DNA from: an uncultured Clostridium sp.
Lineage (GTDB): Bacteria > Bacillota > Clostridia > Lachnospirales > Lachnospiraceae
Length of the DNA: 64,000 nucleotides
Reading direction: 5' to 3'
Assembly: GCF_900547735.1 (NCBI RefSeq)
Contig: NZ_URHZ01000018.1
Span: 1-64,000 of the forward strand
The position numbers were made by a program, and so were the translations under genes. Below the pieces are notes generated by a model. That model saw nothing but the letters and a program-made list of their open reading frames with translations. It did not search any database and was not told where the DNA came from. This document shows positions 1 through 8,591 of the stretch, piece by piece; the first letter of the stretch is position 1; every line of letters starts with the position of its first letter.

Positions 1-95
1 CACAAGCGGGAGCGCGTCCCCGCAGGAATTTTTTTCTCCGGATTCCCCCTCACCACAACCATCCACCGGGACTGAAGACTCATATCCACCCTCCC
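1..95 (-). repeat. Dispersed repeat family A, copy cut by window edge
   Basis: This non-coding stretch repeats, in minus orientation, a module also found near 21.2-21.4 kb and 27.5 kb. Shared blocks are a Gly/Cys-codon-like GC-rich start, CCCGCAGGAA, a T run, CCGGATTCCCC and a CCGGGACTGAAGA end. The rest of the 1-326 gap shows no gene. Confidence 0.6.
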
Positions 96-326
96 ACTCC
101 CCCGTCCGCCATCTTCCAGAGGCGTCCTCGCATCTCAACTAAATAGTTATTTTATCTACAATCTGCCATAATTTTTTTCCAATTTCCGAACTGCCTGATA
201 CCGCCTGAAAACAAAGTAAAAATCACATTTTCTTTCCAATCGGAAACCATACTCCCGATTTTCTTTTATTCGTTCAATTCGCATTTTCTTCCCTCTGCCC
301 GTGTAAAAGATTAACAAAATCTTTAT

Positions 327-355
327 TTGCTATTCTCCCCATTACCCCTTACAAT
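327..355 (+). promoter_or_regulatory. Sigma-A type promoter of the HPr-like gene
   Basis: A TTGCTA -35 box at 327-332 and a TACAAT -10 box at 350-355 are separated by 17 bases. The next start codon on this strand is at 415, preceded by AGGAGG at 401-406. Confidence 0.6.
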
Positions 356-414
356 GTAAACATCATTCACCATTCTGAGAAAGAAAAATATAAATATATA
401 GGAGGGGATCTCAC

Positions 415-645
415 ATGAGTGAAGTTAAGGTAAAATTTGATACGTTAGAGGATATCAGGCAATATCTGCGGGCAGTCGACGGGTTCAGCGGTGATTTGGA
501 TCTGCAGTTCGGAAGCCAGATCGTGGACGGAAAATCCCTGCTTGGAATTTTAAGTCTCGGGATCGGAAAACTGTTAAACCTGAAGCTTTATTACGGAAAT
601 CATGATGAACTGATAGAGAAGCTTGGTTTTTGCCGTTGTCAGTAG
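415..645 (+). CDS. HPr-like protein without the phosphorylatable histidine
   Basis: This is a 76-residue protein with a strong AGGAGG site 8 bases before ATG. Residues about 28-60 match the second half of PTS phosphocarrier HPr, including DGKSLLGILSLGIGK, which corresponds to the conserved S46 helix region (KSIMGVMSLG). The GxHARPA segment carrying His15 is absent; residues 8-25 instead read as a short helix. The PTS phosphotransfer role is therefore unlikely, and a regulatory or decoy role is only an inference. It is monocistronic, with its own promoter and a strong terminator at 721-773. It stands alone on the plus strand opposite the flavodiiron gene. The Ser46 equivalent is kept, so HPr kinase could in principle still modify it. 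Confidence 0.75.
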   Translation: MSEVKVKFDTLEDIRQYLRAVDGFSGDLDLQFGSQIVDGKSLLGILSLGIGKLLNLKLYYGNHDELIEKLGFCRCQ

Positions 646-720
646 GAAGAGGAGGCCGGAAAGCGGTGAGAAACGCCCATGACAGACGTTCCATTGCATT
701 TAATTGTTCGGAAAAGGAAG

Positions 721-773
721 AAAAACAGGCAGTATGATTGCAGATTTGCTCCGCACTCATGCCGCCTGTTTTT
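721..773. terminator. Bidirectional intrinsic terminator
   Basis: Left arm 721-737 and right arm 757-773 form a long stem with two G-T wobbles around an AGGCAGTATGA core, flanked by A and T runs on opposite sides. It lies between the convergent HPr-like and flavodiiron genes. Confidence 0.7.
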
Positions 774-785
774 TGTTGCTGCTAC

Positions 786-3299
786 CTATTTTATTCTCTC
801 CGTCACTTCGGCCATTCTGGAAAGGTCGCCGATGAGGATCGCGCCTTTTAACTGCCCGTTGGCGTAGTAATATTTTTCATACTGTTTCCTGGCCTCGTCT
901 TTTTTCTCCTCGGTCCGGTATGACAGAGCCTCGTTTTTTCCCGTATCTCCAATCGCGTACAGGGCGGTATTCATTCCGTGGAAGGAAAGTCCCATGGACG
1001 GCGGTTCGTATTCGGCCGCCTCTCCCGCCGCATTGGCTCCCGCCACCTTGCCCTGGGCCGATGCCTCGCTCCACAGCGCATAATTCATGCCCTGATACTG
1101 GGCACAGTCTCCGCATGCGTAGACATCCTTCACATTGGTCTCCATTTTCTCATTGACGACAACGGCTCTCTGAGCGGCAATGCCGGACTGCTTTGCCAGC
1201 TCCGTGTTGGGGCTGATTCCGGCTGAGATTATGACGAGATCGGCAGGGAGCTTCTCCCCGTTCGAGAGCCTCACGCCTTTTCCCTTTGCCAGGATTTCCT
1301 CTGCCTGAACCCCGGTGTAAATCCGGATCTTTTCCCTGGCCGCAATCTCTTTTATCATGTCGGATGCCCCCTGATCCAGCTGCCGCATCATAAGTCCCGG
1401 CGCCGCTTCCGCCACGGCTACTTCCCGGCCGGATTTCCTGAACTCCCAGGCCGCTTCCAGACCCAGAACGCCTCCGCCGATGACACATACGTTCCTGGTT
1501 TCGGGCAGAAGACTGATAATCTTCATGACGTCGTCCAGACGGCGGACGGCTACCACATGCTCCTGTCCGGCGCCCTTAATCGGGGGAATAAAGCACTCGG
1601 CCCCAAGCGCGTAAATCAGCTTCGTATACACCATTTTTGTGCCGTCCTCCAGCACAATCTGCTTAATCTCCGTATCAATGGACGCCACATGCCTGCCAAG
1701 AACACGGATAATATTATTTTTCTCATACCACTCGTTTTCTTTGACGGCAATCTGTTCCGGCTGCAGCCCGGCCAGCATGGATTTTGTCAGCATGGGGCGG
1801 TTGTAAGTGTCATAAGGTTCATCGGACACCATAACAACCGAAGCCGTTTTATCCCTCTTTCGTATCTCCTCGGCCGCAGAAAGTCCCGCCGTTCCATTTC
1901 CGATGATCACGTAGAAGTCCTCCGTGTCATGCTTGTAATCGGTTTCTTCCGTATCGACGTCCACAAAATACTCCCGTCCAACTCCGCAGACAGGGCAGGT
2001 GTCGAGTGAAGAATCAAAAATCTCCCCACAGACCAGGCATTTTACCAGCTTTCTCGGGCCTTTTCCCGTACTCTCGGACTTTTTCCCTCCCTGGGCTTCT
2101 TTCCCCTGCACGAGGCAGCCGAACCGGTAACCGTATTCGTAGGCGTCCATTAACGCCACCTCGTTCGGTTTAAATTTTACCCTGAAACCGTCATCCGGCA
2201 CCTTCATCTTAAGCTGTTTCAGACGGCCGATAATATGGGGAACACCTTCTCCGCTCCAGCCGTAGCTGCCGAATGCGGAAGCATATTTCCCCCCGTGGGT
2301 GGCCGGAAAAATGGAGGTGGTCAAGTCCCATATGGGTTTCAGCGCCTCGCCTACAATCGTTGGCGTCCCTAAGAGGATTCCGTCGGCAAATTCCAGTTCT
2401 CCCACTACCTTGGCGACGTCGGCCGTCACCATATCGTATAGCCTCACCTCCACCGGTCCGCTGCCGCGGATTCCGTCGGCGATTTTTTCGGCCAGCTCCT
2501 CGGTATAGCCGTAGGCGCTGACATAGGGAATAATCACGGTTTTCCTGCTGTTCGGATTGGTGACGGTGCACCAGTCCTCATACATTTCAAACACTTCCTC
2601 AATCTTTGTGTCAAGTACCGGTCCATGTCCCGTGCAAATCATGACCGGATCAAGCTCCTTTACTCTGCGGAGCGCCTTCATCATAAATCCCTTAAAGGGG
2701 CCTATGATGCAGTCAAAATAATATCTGGCCGCTTTTTTATAATTCTCCTCATCCTTTACCTCGCTCCTCAGCACGCCCTCCACACCGTAATGGGCGCCGA
2801 ACGAGTCACAGGTGACAAGAATCTTGTCCTCCTCTATCCAGGTATACATCGTATCCGGCCAGTGAAGATTTGGAACCGTCATAAACCGGAGCGTCTTATC
2901 TCCGATTTTCATTGTCTCATTGTCCTTGACCTGGATGCTGTAAAAATCCCGGTTTACGATATTTTTAAGGAAATTCAGCGCACAGCTGGTTGCGATCACC
3001 TTGAGATTGGGATTGATGTCCAGAAGAAGTTCCACACTGCCCGCATGGTCCGGCTCCGTGTGGTCAACCACCAGATAATCGATTTTATCGATATCCGTAA
3101 TTTTCTTAAGCTCCGTCAGATACTCATCGAAAAATTTAGCCTTTGCCGTCTCAAAAAGAACCGTCTTGTCCCCCGTTTTAAGTACATACGAATTGTAGGT
3201 GGTTCCGAATTCCGTATACATGATGATATCAAATACCCGCAGGCCTTCGTCTATAATTCCCGTCCAGTAAAAATCTTCCTTCAGTCTTATGCTCTGCAT
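786..3299 (-). CDS. Class F flavodiiron protein (FDP-rubredoxin-NADH:rubredoxin oxidoreductase fusion)
   Basis: This is an 837-residue soluble enzyme expected to reduce O2 to water (or NO to N2O) with NADH electrons, protecting an anaerobe from oxygen. The metallo-beta-lactamase domain (about 1-250) keeps all diiron ligands: HTEPDH (H80, E82, D84, H85), H146, D165 and H225. A flavodoxin domain follows (about 255-400, IIPYVSAYGYTEE). Next is a small rubredoxin-like zinc/iron ribbon with two CxxC pairs (about 418-440). Last is an FAD/NAD reductase domain (about 460-837) with IGNGTAGLSAAEE, VIGGGVLGLEAAWE and the CGD motif. AAGGAGG lies 6 bases before ATG. The three-domain fusion matches the class F proteins known from clostridia, so no separate electron donor is needed. 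It appears to be monocistronic. Confidence 0.93.
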   Translation of the reverse strand: MQSIRLKEDFYWTGIIDEGLRVFDIIMYTEFGTTYNSYVLKTGDKTVLFETAKAKFFDEYLTELKKITDIDKIDYLVVDHTEPDHAGSVELLLDINPNLKVIATSCALNFLKNIVNRDFYSIQVKDNETMKIGDKTLRFMTVPNLHWPDTMYTWIEEDKILVTCDSFGAHYGVEGVLRSEVKDEENYKKAARYYFDCIIGPFKGFMMKALRRVKELDPVMICTGHGPVLDTKIEEVFEMYEDWCTVTNPNSRKTVIIPYVSAYGYTEELAEKIADGIRGSGPVEVRLYDMVTADVAKVVGELEFADGILLGTPTIVGEALKPIWDLTTSIFPATHGGKYASAFGSYGWSGEGVPHIIGRLKQLKMKVPDDGFRVKFKPNEVALMDAYEYGYRFGCLVQGKEAQGGKKSESTGKGPRKLVKCLVCGEIFDSSLDTCPVCGVGREYFVDVDTEETDYKHDTEDFYVIIGNGTAGLSAAEEIRKRDKTASVVMVSDEPYDTYNRPMLTKSMLAGLQPEQIAVKENEWYEKNNIIRVLGRHVASIDTEIKQIVLEDGTKMVYTKLIYALGAECFIPPIKGAGQEHVVAVRRLDDVMKIISLLPETRNVCVIGGGVLGLEAAWEFRKSGREVAVAEAAPGLMMRQLDQGASDMIKEIAAREKIRIYTGVQAEEILAKGKGVRLSNGEKLPADLVIISAGISPNTELAKQSGIAAQRAVVVNEKMETNVKDVYACGDCAQYQGMNYALWSEASAQGKVAGANAAGEAAEYEPPSMGLSFHGMNTALYAIGDTGKNEALSYRTEEKKDEARKQYEKYYYANGQLKGAILIGDLSRMAEVTERIK

Positions 3300-3411
3300 A
3301 CAATGCCTCCTTTTGCCAAACTATATGAAAGAATTCCGTTTAAAGAATCCTCCGCCTGCGGCGGATCGCTTTCCGCGACATAATGTCTCTGATATAGTAT
3401 GGCAAAAGCGG

Positions 3412-4371
3412 TTAAATCCTATGTATTGCTTTTTGAACTGTTCCAACAAAATCATTTAAAAATGATTCTACCCGGGCATCCACACATACCTTTACCGTCT
3501 TTTCCCGGCATTTCAGCCGGCTCAAATCCCCTGTTGTCCTGCCTCTTGACTCTCCGTCCGTCTCCACGGTCAGGTTTGTCTCAAAGAACTCAATCAGCTC
3601 CGGATGAATTGCCGCGGCAACCGCCAGAGGATCGTGGATCGCACCTTCCCGTTTTCCCTCTTTCCCTACCTCGTGGGAACAGTAATAATGGACCATCTCT
3701 GAGAACTTATCTCCCGCTTTTGTCCCGGCCTCCCGCCACGGACGAATCCATTCTTCCATCGCTTCCGCGCTCATCATCGTCTTAAGCGTCACATCGAGGC
3801 CGATCATCAGGATATGGATGCCGCTTTCCAGGACATATTTCGCCGCTTCGGGATCGGCCAGGATGTTGGCCTCGGCATAGCGGTTCACATTGCCGGGAAC
3901 GGTAACCGCGCCGCCCATGACACAGACGCAGCCTACCCCGGCCGCTTTTTCCGGATACCGCTCAATAAAACGGGCCAGGTTCGTCATGGCCGCCGTCGCC
4001 ACGATGACAAGTTCCTTCCCATATAGATCCGCCATGGATGCCATAAAAGTAACGGCATCTCCTTTTTCCGCATTTTTTGTGGTTCCCGGCAGTTCGATGT
4101 CCCCGATTCCATTTAAACCGTGGACTCTTTTGCACACCTCGGCCGGGATAAAATCTTTTCCGGCAAATGTGGTGTTTTCTCCGGCGTAGACCGGTATGTC
4201 TCCGGCTCCGAGGACGTGCAGAATCTGAAGCGTATTCCTGACCGCCGTCTCCACCCTGACGTTGCCGAAACAGCAGGTAATTCCCTTAAGCTCCGCTTCC
4301 TCCGCGCCCACGGCATAGGCAATTGCGAGCGCGTCGTCAATTCCAGTATCCACATCGAGTATCATTTTCAT
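3412..4371 (-). CDS. Inosine/uridine-preferring nucleoside hydrolase
   Basis: This 319-residue protein cleaves the N-glycosidic bond of ribonucleosides for base salvage. The N-terminal family signature DVDTGIDDA (D6, D8, D12, D13) provides the calcium and ribose ligands. VMGGAV and a C-terminal HDPLAVAAA block carrying the catalytic histidine region are also present. The length fits the IUNH family (about 310-330). AAGGAG lies 9 bases before ATG. There is no signal peptide, so it is cytosolic. Substrate preference (inosine/uridine or pyrimidine-specific) cannot be read from sequence alone. The lipase gene upstream lies 71 bases away across a short tandem repeat. Confidence 0.92.
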   Translation of the reverse strand: MKMILDVDTGIDDALAIAYAVGAEEAELKGITCCFGNVRVETAVRNTLQILHVLGAGDIPVYAGENTTFAGKDFIPAEVCKRVHGLNGIGDIELPGTTKNAEKGDAVTFMASMADLYGKELVIVATAAMTNLARFIERYPEKAAGVGCVCVMGGAVTVPGNVNRYAEANILADPEAAKYVLESGIHILMIGLDVTLKTMMSAEAMEEWIRPWREAGTKAGDKFSEMVHYYCSHEVGKEGKREGAIHDPLAVAAAIHPELIEFFETNLTVETDGESRGRTTGDLSRLKCREKTVKVCVDARVESFLNDFVGTVQKAIHRI

Positions 4372-4384
4372 ATGTTTAATCTCC

Positions 4385-4435
4385 TTCTGTTCAGTTTCTT
4401 TTTGTTCAGTTTCTTTCTGTTCAGTCTTTATCTGT
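4385..4435. repeat. Short 15-bp tandem repeat
   Basis: About three imperfect copies of a TTCAGTTTCTTTCTG-like unit lie between the lipase stop codon and the ribosome site of the nucleoside hydrolase. The minus strand is purine-rich here. Confidence 0.6.
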
Positions 4436-4442
4436 CCCGTCT

Positions 4443-5780
4443 CTAAAAACCTCTGTTTTTTAAATCGCTTACCAGGCCGACAAAGAACTCCCTCACATCA
4501 AAATCACTGATATTTTCCCTGTTCAGATCAATCATATCTCCGTGTGAAATGCCCCTGCGTCCCTTTGTTGTGAGAAGCGTATACCGTTCTCCCCACTGGA
4601 ATGAGCTCTCGGCCACAAGCCCGTCGTTGGGACCGTCAAAATGTTTCACAAGCTCATGGGAGAAGTTCAGAGGAAAACGTCCGCCGGAAGCAACGTTTAA
4701 CTTGGATCCCGTGCTCTGGTAATATACGCCCGGTTTATCCGGGGCAATTTCGTTAAAACGGCTGCAGGCAGAGGCCGTGAGATCGCCTACCGCAGCCAGA
4801 AAGTCGGGATTCTGATCGCCCAGCTTTTTCAGCGCCGTGTTGTAGCTGGCCGCCACTTTTTCCTTTACCTGCACCGGAATTTTCCCCAGAAGGTAATCGG
4901 CGAAGATGCAGCCCCTGTGCGGCGTATTTACCGTTGTGAGCGTTGCGACATACCGATCCATTCCCAGCAGGCTGATCGCATACCGGCTGTCCAGCCCGCC
5001 CTTCGAATGGGCTATGATATTGACCTTTCCGCAGCCGGTCTCCCTGACGGTCTGCAGAATGCGTTCTGCAAGTTCTTCCCCGCAGTCCGCAACCGAGGCC
5101 GCCGACTGGTGGTTGCCGTAATAAATAACGGCTCCGTTCTGCTTAAGCTCATTTGGTATCCTGCCCCAATAGTTAAAGTATTTGAAATCCCGGAAAAAAA
5201 CACCGTGGACCATCAGGATGGGATATCTGGTCCTGCAAATCTGCTGCTGCTCTCTTTCTCGGTTTTTCAGTATCTTACCGCTTTCAAATTTCACTTCCTC
5301 CGAAGCCGTTCTGATGATTTTCCACAGGGCAATCAGGTTGGCAGCCGGAATCCATCCGCAGATAATGCCTATCACCCGCCATTTGATTCCAATCTGGGCC
5401 GATGTAGCGTAGACCCTGATAATTCCGTTCCAGAACACAGCCGCCTCCACAAGCACGACGCAGAGAAGATTTCCAAACCACAGCGCCGCATTGCCGGGAA
5501 ATAAAGACGGGATCAGTGACAGGAGATACACAGCCGATGCAGCCATGGAGATGAGAAAAAGGATCAAAAGCTCACAGCCGCCCGCACAGACGGCAAGCCG
5601 CCGTTTCGGCAGTTTCCTGCCTTCCGGCAGCGGAAGGATATTGACCAGCACAAAACACGGAAGAACCAGAAAAAGCCACTGAGGCCTCCTGTAAAGCAGC
5701 CCGAGAGCCGGTATATTGGCCGTCACAAACAGGACGACAACGTAGAATATACGGATGATGTATTTCATGATTGATTTCAT
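4443..5780 (-). CDS. Membrane-anchored alpha/beta-hydrolase (lipase-like)
   Basis: This 445-residue protein has four or five hydrophobic segments in its first ~135 residues, followed by a triacylglycerol-lipase type alpha/beta-hydrolase domain. Visible motifs are PILMVHGVFF (oxyanion region) and NIIAHSKGGLDSRYA, where Ser sits in an AHSKG nucleophile elbow. NTPHRG and a late DGLVAESS plus GISHGDM supply candidate Asp and His of the triad. Start ATG 5780 is chosen because GGAAAGGGGCGGGAAA precedes it; the longer frame to 5819 has no ribosome site. It probably acts at the membrane on lipid or ester substrates, but the natural substrate is unknown. Confidence 0.85.
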   Translation of the reverse strand: MKSIMKYIIRIFYVVVLFVTANIPALGLLYRRPQWLFLVLPCFVLVNILPLPEGRKLPKRRLAVCAGGCELLILFLISMAASAVYLLSLIPSLFPGNAALWFGNLLCVVLVEAAVFWNGIIRVYATSAQIGIKWRVIGIICGWIPAANLIALWKIIRTASEEVKFESGKILKNREREQQQICRTRYPILMVHGVFFRDFKYFNYWGRIPNELKQNGAVIYYGNHQSAASVADCGEELAERILQTVRETGCGKVNIIAHSKGGLDSRYAISLLGMDRYVATLTTVNTPHRGCIFADYLLGKIPVQVKEKVAASYNTALKKLGDQNPDFLAAVGDLTASACSRFNEIAPDKPGVYYQSTGSKLNVASGGRFPLNFSHELVKHFDGPNDGLVAESSFQWGERYTLLTTKGRRGISHGDMIDLNRENISDFDVREFFVGLVSDLKNRGF

Positions 5781-5895
5781 TTTCCCGCCCCTTTCCAGTA
5801 AACAGAGATGCCGGAACACACCGGCATGACATCTGCTCTCTGGTTATTATAGCTTACCTCGTTCTTCAAAACAAGACGGCGGTTCCGATGTACGG

Positions 5896-5935
5896 AAAAA
5901 GGGATTTTCCAACTGTCCGCCGGAAAGTCCCTTTT
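5896..5935 (-). terminator. Intrinsic terminator after the deacetylase gene
   Basis: AAAAAGGGA and TTTCC arms pair with GGAAA and TCCCTTTTT across a GC-rich loop, ending in a T run on the minus strand 25 bases after the deacetylase stop. The stem is symmetrical, so it could also work on the plus strand. Confidence 0.75.
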
Positions 5936-5959
5936 TCTGTAATTATTAATTTATTTTCC

Positions 5960-7012
5960 TTATTTACCCTGATGGAAGCTATAGTAGACTCCCCCGTTCT
6001 TTACCCCGCCCCGGAAACGGATCAGTTCGCTGACGGTCACAAGCTGGTAGCCCTGCTCGGACAGGGCCGGGATAATCCGTACCGCCGCGTCTCCCGACGA
6101 CTTATAAAGCTCGTGCATCAGAATAATATCTCCGTCCTTCACCTTACCAAGCACCGCCTCCACCGACTTGTCGGCATTCTTTGTTTTCCAGTCCAGTGTA
6201 TCGATATTCCACAGAATGATCGGGTAATGGACATTGCCTAAAACCGTGCTGTTTTTGCTTCCTCCCGGCAGGCGCACCAGTCTGGGGCTCTCCCCCGTTA
6301 TGGCCGCGACGGCCTGGTTGCAAAGCTCCACCTGGCTGACAATTTCATCCGCACTCAGCTTGTTCAGATATTTATGGTCATATGTATGATTGGCAATTTC
6401 ATGGCCGTTGTCATGCATTCTCTTGATTTCCGTCTTGTAATCCGCCACTCGGTTTCCCACAACAAAGAAGGTGGCGCGGCCGTTATATTGTTCCATACTG
6501 TCCATAATACGGTTTCCTACCGGCGCATACGGACCGTCGTCGAAGGTTAGTGCAATCATCGGTTTGGACGGATCAAGATATCTTCCGCCGCTTAAAACAA
6601 GGCCCGCTTCTTCGGCATCCTTCTCTATTTCCGCCGTCAGGGACTCCGCGGCCCGGGATTCCAGTTCCGCCTCGCTCTGCTGCGTCTGTGCCTGAGGAAC
6701 CTGCGTTTCTGCGGATGGCGGGAGCTGTGCCTGGCTTTCCGGCTGTTTATTTGCTGCCTCCTCCTGTATCGTGTGAACGGCCGCCTGTGTCTCCTGGTTC
6801 GCTGTCTGCCCGTCCTGGCTCATCTGACTGAACAGGCGGCTCTGTCCTTCCTGACTCATCTGTCTCTCACTGGGAATTTTGTTTTCCGTCCCGGAATTTC
6901 CAGAGGCAGACGGAGCTCCTGCATATGCAGCCGTAGCCACTGCAATCATGCATCCAAGGACCAGCATTGCCAGCGCCATCTTTTTAATCTTTCTTCTCTT
7001 CCGCCTCATCAT
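5960..7012 (-). CDS. Secreted polysaccharide deacetylase (NodB family)
   Basis: This 350-residue protein has a basic N-terminus (RRKRRKIKK), one hydrophobic export or anchor segment, and a Gln/Ala/Glu-rich linker to about residue 145. A NodB domain follows with the five family motifs: TFDDGP, HEIANHTYDH (zinc ligands HxxxH), RLPGG, the WNIDTLDW block and LMHE. It should remove N-acetyl groups from peptidoglycan or another surface glycan on the outer face of the membrane. Start 7012 is preferred (AAAAGGAG 5 bases upstream). The open frame runs on to 7225, but that part overlaps the pentapeptide remnant on the other strand and has no ribosome site. The linker composition suggests it spans the wall. 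Confidence 0.9.
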   Translation of the reverse strand: MMRRKRRKIKKMALAMLVLGCMIAVATAAYAGAPSASGNSGTENKIPSERQMSQEGQSRLFSQMSQDGQTANQETQAAVHTIQEEAANKQPESQAQLPPSAETQVPQAQTQQSEAELESRAAESLTAEIEKDAEEAGLVLSGGRYLDPSKPMIALTFDDGPYAPVGNRIMDSMEQYNGRATFFVVGNRVADYKTEIKRMHDNGHEIANHTYDHKYLNKLSADEIVSQVELCNQAVAAITGESPRLVRLPGGSKNSTVLGNVHYPIILWNIDTLDWKTKNADKSVEAVLGKVKDGDIILMHELYKSSGDAAVRIIPALSEQGYQLVTVSELIRFRGGVKNGGVYYSFHQGK

Positions 7013-7169
7013 AACAACTCCTTTTCTTCTGTACTGAGTATTAGACGGAAAAAAGGCGGAAAAAGTTTCATCCATTTCCCTTGAACTGAAATTTCTGTAA
7101 AGTTTGATATCGAAAACTTTAAATGAAAGGTGAGCCCCCCTGTTTAAAAACACAATAAAATTTGTTAAA

Positions 7170-7468
7170 ATGAAAGTAAACCGTTCAAACAGCGCTCCGC
7201 AAAAAACCAGTCTCATTGCACACAACTTTAAGAGAGCCGTGTTGGACGGTGTTGATTTCAGTCCTTCGCTTCTAATAGCGGCAAATTGGAGAGCTGCCGC
7301 CTGACGGGAAGCTGCCTTCTGGGGGGCGATTTAAGGGATACCACTATAAAAAATGCCGACCTCAGCGAATGTATTTCCTTAACCCAAAGCCAGCTTAACA
7401 CAGCCGCAGGTAATAGCGGAACGCGTATTCCCGGTCATCTGTCAAGGCCTCTCAACTGGCAAAATTAA
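7170..7468 (+). pseudogene. Pentapeptide-repeat protein remnant
   Basis: An ATG at 7170 opens a 44-codon frame ending at 7304 whose tail reads FKRAVLDGVDFSPSLL. A second frame overlapping it from about 7286 continues CRLTGSCLLGGDLRDTTIKN and ADLSE, then a typical family tail (LTQSQLN ... RPLNWQN). Together they are the last few A(D/N)LXX coils plus the normal C-terminus of a pentapeptide-repeat protein, broken by a frameshift and lacking the bulk of the repeats. No ribosome site is seen at 7170. A translational frameshift is possible but less likely than decay. Confidence 0.6.
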
Positions 7469-7734
7469 GCGTTTCTGAAACGGCTGAAACAGGCAGTTTT
7501 TAAATAGCGCAATAAGCAGGCCTGAAATATCCGTAATGGACAGACCTGAAATTTTCAAAATTCGACTGACGGAGCTTTTTTCTAAATCATTTGTCCGTAC
7601 CGTAAGGCAGCGTTTTAAATCGTACCATATTACGCAAGAAATCTCATTTTCAAAATGATACAATAACAGGCATATCATAAAGCCATTATTTTCCGGACGA
7701 AAATGAAACGATTGAAAAAGGAGCGTAAAAGTCA

Positions 7735-8484
7735 ATGAATGAATCTGCCGTCAAACTGGAAGAACAAATTATCAACCTGTTTTCGAATACACAAACCGAG
7801 GTTCACGATGGATGGATTTTGAAAAAATTTGCAGACCGCCTGCTGGTTCTTCCACTTTACAATAATTCTCCCGACTGCGTCGAAGAGCGTATACGGGCCT
7901 GTGAGCAGATCGGCCGAAAAAGAGAAGCCGACTGTGTCTTCCGCGTTGTCGAAAATACAAATTTTTATCTGAACTCACGGCTTGAGAGCCGGCACTATAT
8001 GATGCAGAACTGTTCCATCATTGGTGAGCTGACACTGACGGACGAGGTCGCCGCAAAACTGCAGGCGCAAAACGGGGATGGACGTTCCCTTTCCATGGAC
8101 TTTATTTCTGCGGATCAGGACGACGGATTGTCTGCCGAGAATTCCGTATTACTGGAAAACATGATGGAAATCAGGGAAGGTACCTGCCTCCATACAGCTT
8201 GTAATACAGCCAAAGAAACAGGCGGTGGAACAAATGGACAGAAAAGCAGGAAGTGTGGAATTATGGGAATAAAACGGGCGGAACTCCTTTTCCTTTTCAA
8301 CGGGATGCCCCTATGCCGCCCGAGCCTATCGGATGTTCTGCAATTTGCCCTGCAAAAAGGAATTACGAAAGTGCTGGTCAATCTTCCCGGCCAGAAACTC
8401 CTGCCGGAACTATATGAGCAGTTTGGTTTCCAAAGAGCCTATGCTTACCACTGCTATGAGAAAAAAGATACTGTTTACAGTTAG
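7735..8484 (+). CDS. GNAT-like N-acetyltransferase family protein
   Basis: This is a 249-residue cytosolic protein. The N-terminal HDGWILKKFADRLLVLPLYNN matches a GNAT subfamily that starts with a 'dGWilRfa' strand. The C-terminal LPGQKLLPELYEQFGFQRAYAYHCYEKK is the last GNAT strand-helix. The central acetyl-CoA-binding QxxGxG/A motif is not seen: residues about 150-180 are replaced by unrelated sequence (TAKETGGGTNGQKSRKCGI), so activity is doubtful. AAAAAGGAG precedes the ATG by 10 bases. The stop codon and last residues lie at the edge of a dispersed repeat (8473-8560), so the C-terminus may have been altered by that element. The acceptor substrate is unknown. Confidence 0.65.
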   Translation: MNESAVKLEEQIINLFSNTQTEVHDGWILKKFADRLLVLPLYNNSPDCVEERIRACEQIGRKREADCVFRVVENTNFYLNSRLESRHYMMQNCSIIGELTLTDEVAAKLQAQNGDGRSLSMDFISADQDDGLSAENSVLLENMMEIREGTCLHTACNTAKETGGGTNGQKSRKCGIMGIKRAELLFLFNGMPLCRPSLSDVLQFALQKGITKVLVNLPGQKLLPELYEQFGFQRAYAYHCYEKKDTVYS

Positions 8485-8565
8485 TATTCCGCAAGCGGCC
8501 TTCAGCCGTTTCCGTGCATCGCGATTCATGCTATCGAGCACAGCACGCCGTTACGAGCGGAATCT
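8473..8565 (-). repeat. Dispersed repeat family B, degraded copy
   Basis: CTGTTTACAG, AGTATTCCGC and GCCGTTTCCGTGCATCGCG occur in the order expected for the reverse complement of the family B element at 12.65 and 27.57 kb. The copy is shortened. It lies between the two acetyltransferase genes and covers the stop codon of the first. Confidence 0.5.
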
Positions 8566-8591
8566 GAGAAGGAACAAAAGAAAGGAACTTT

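Noticed and set aside
1557..2009. 150-codon plus-strand frame inside the flavodiiron gene
   Set aside because: Shadow of a well-supported coding region; no ribosome site or domain. Similar shadows over other genes were also left out.
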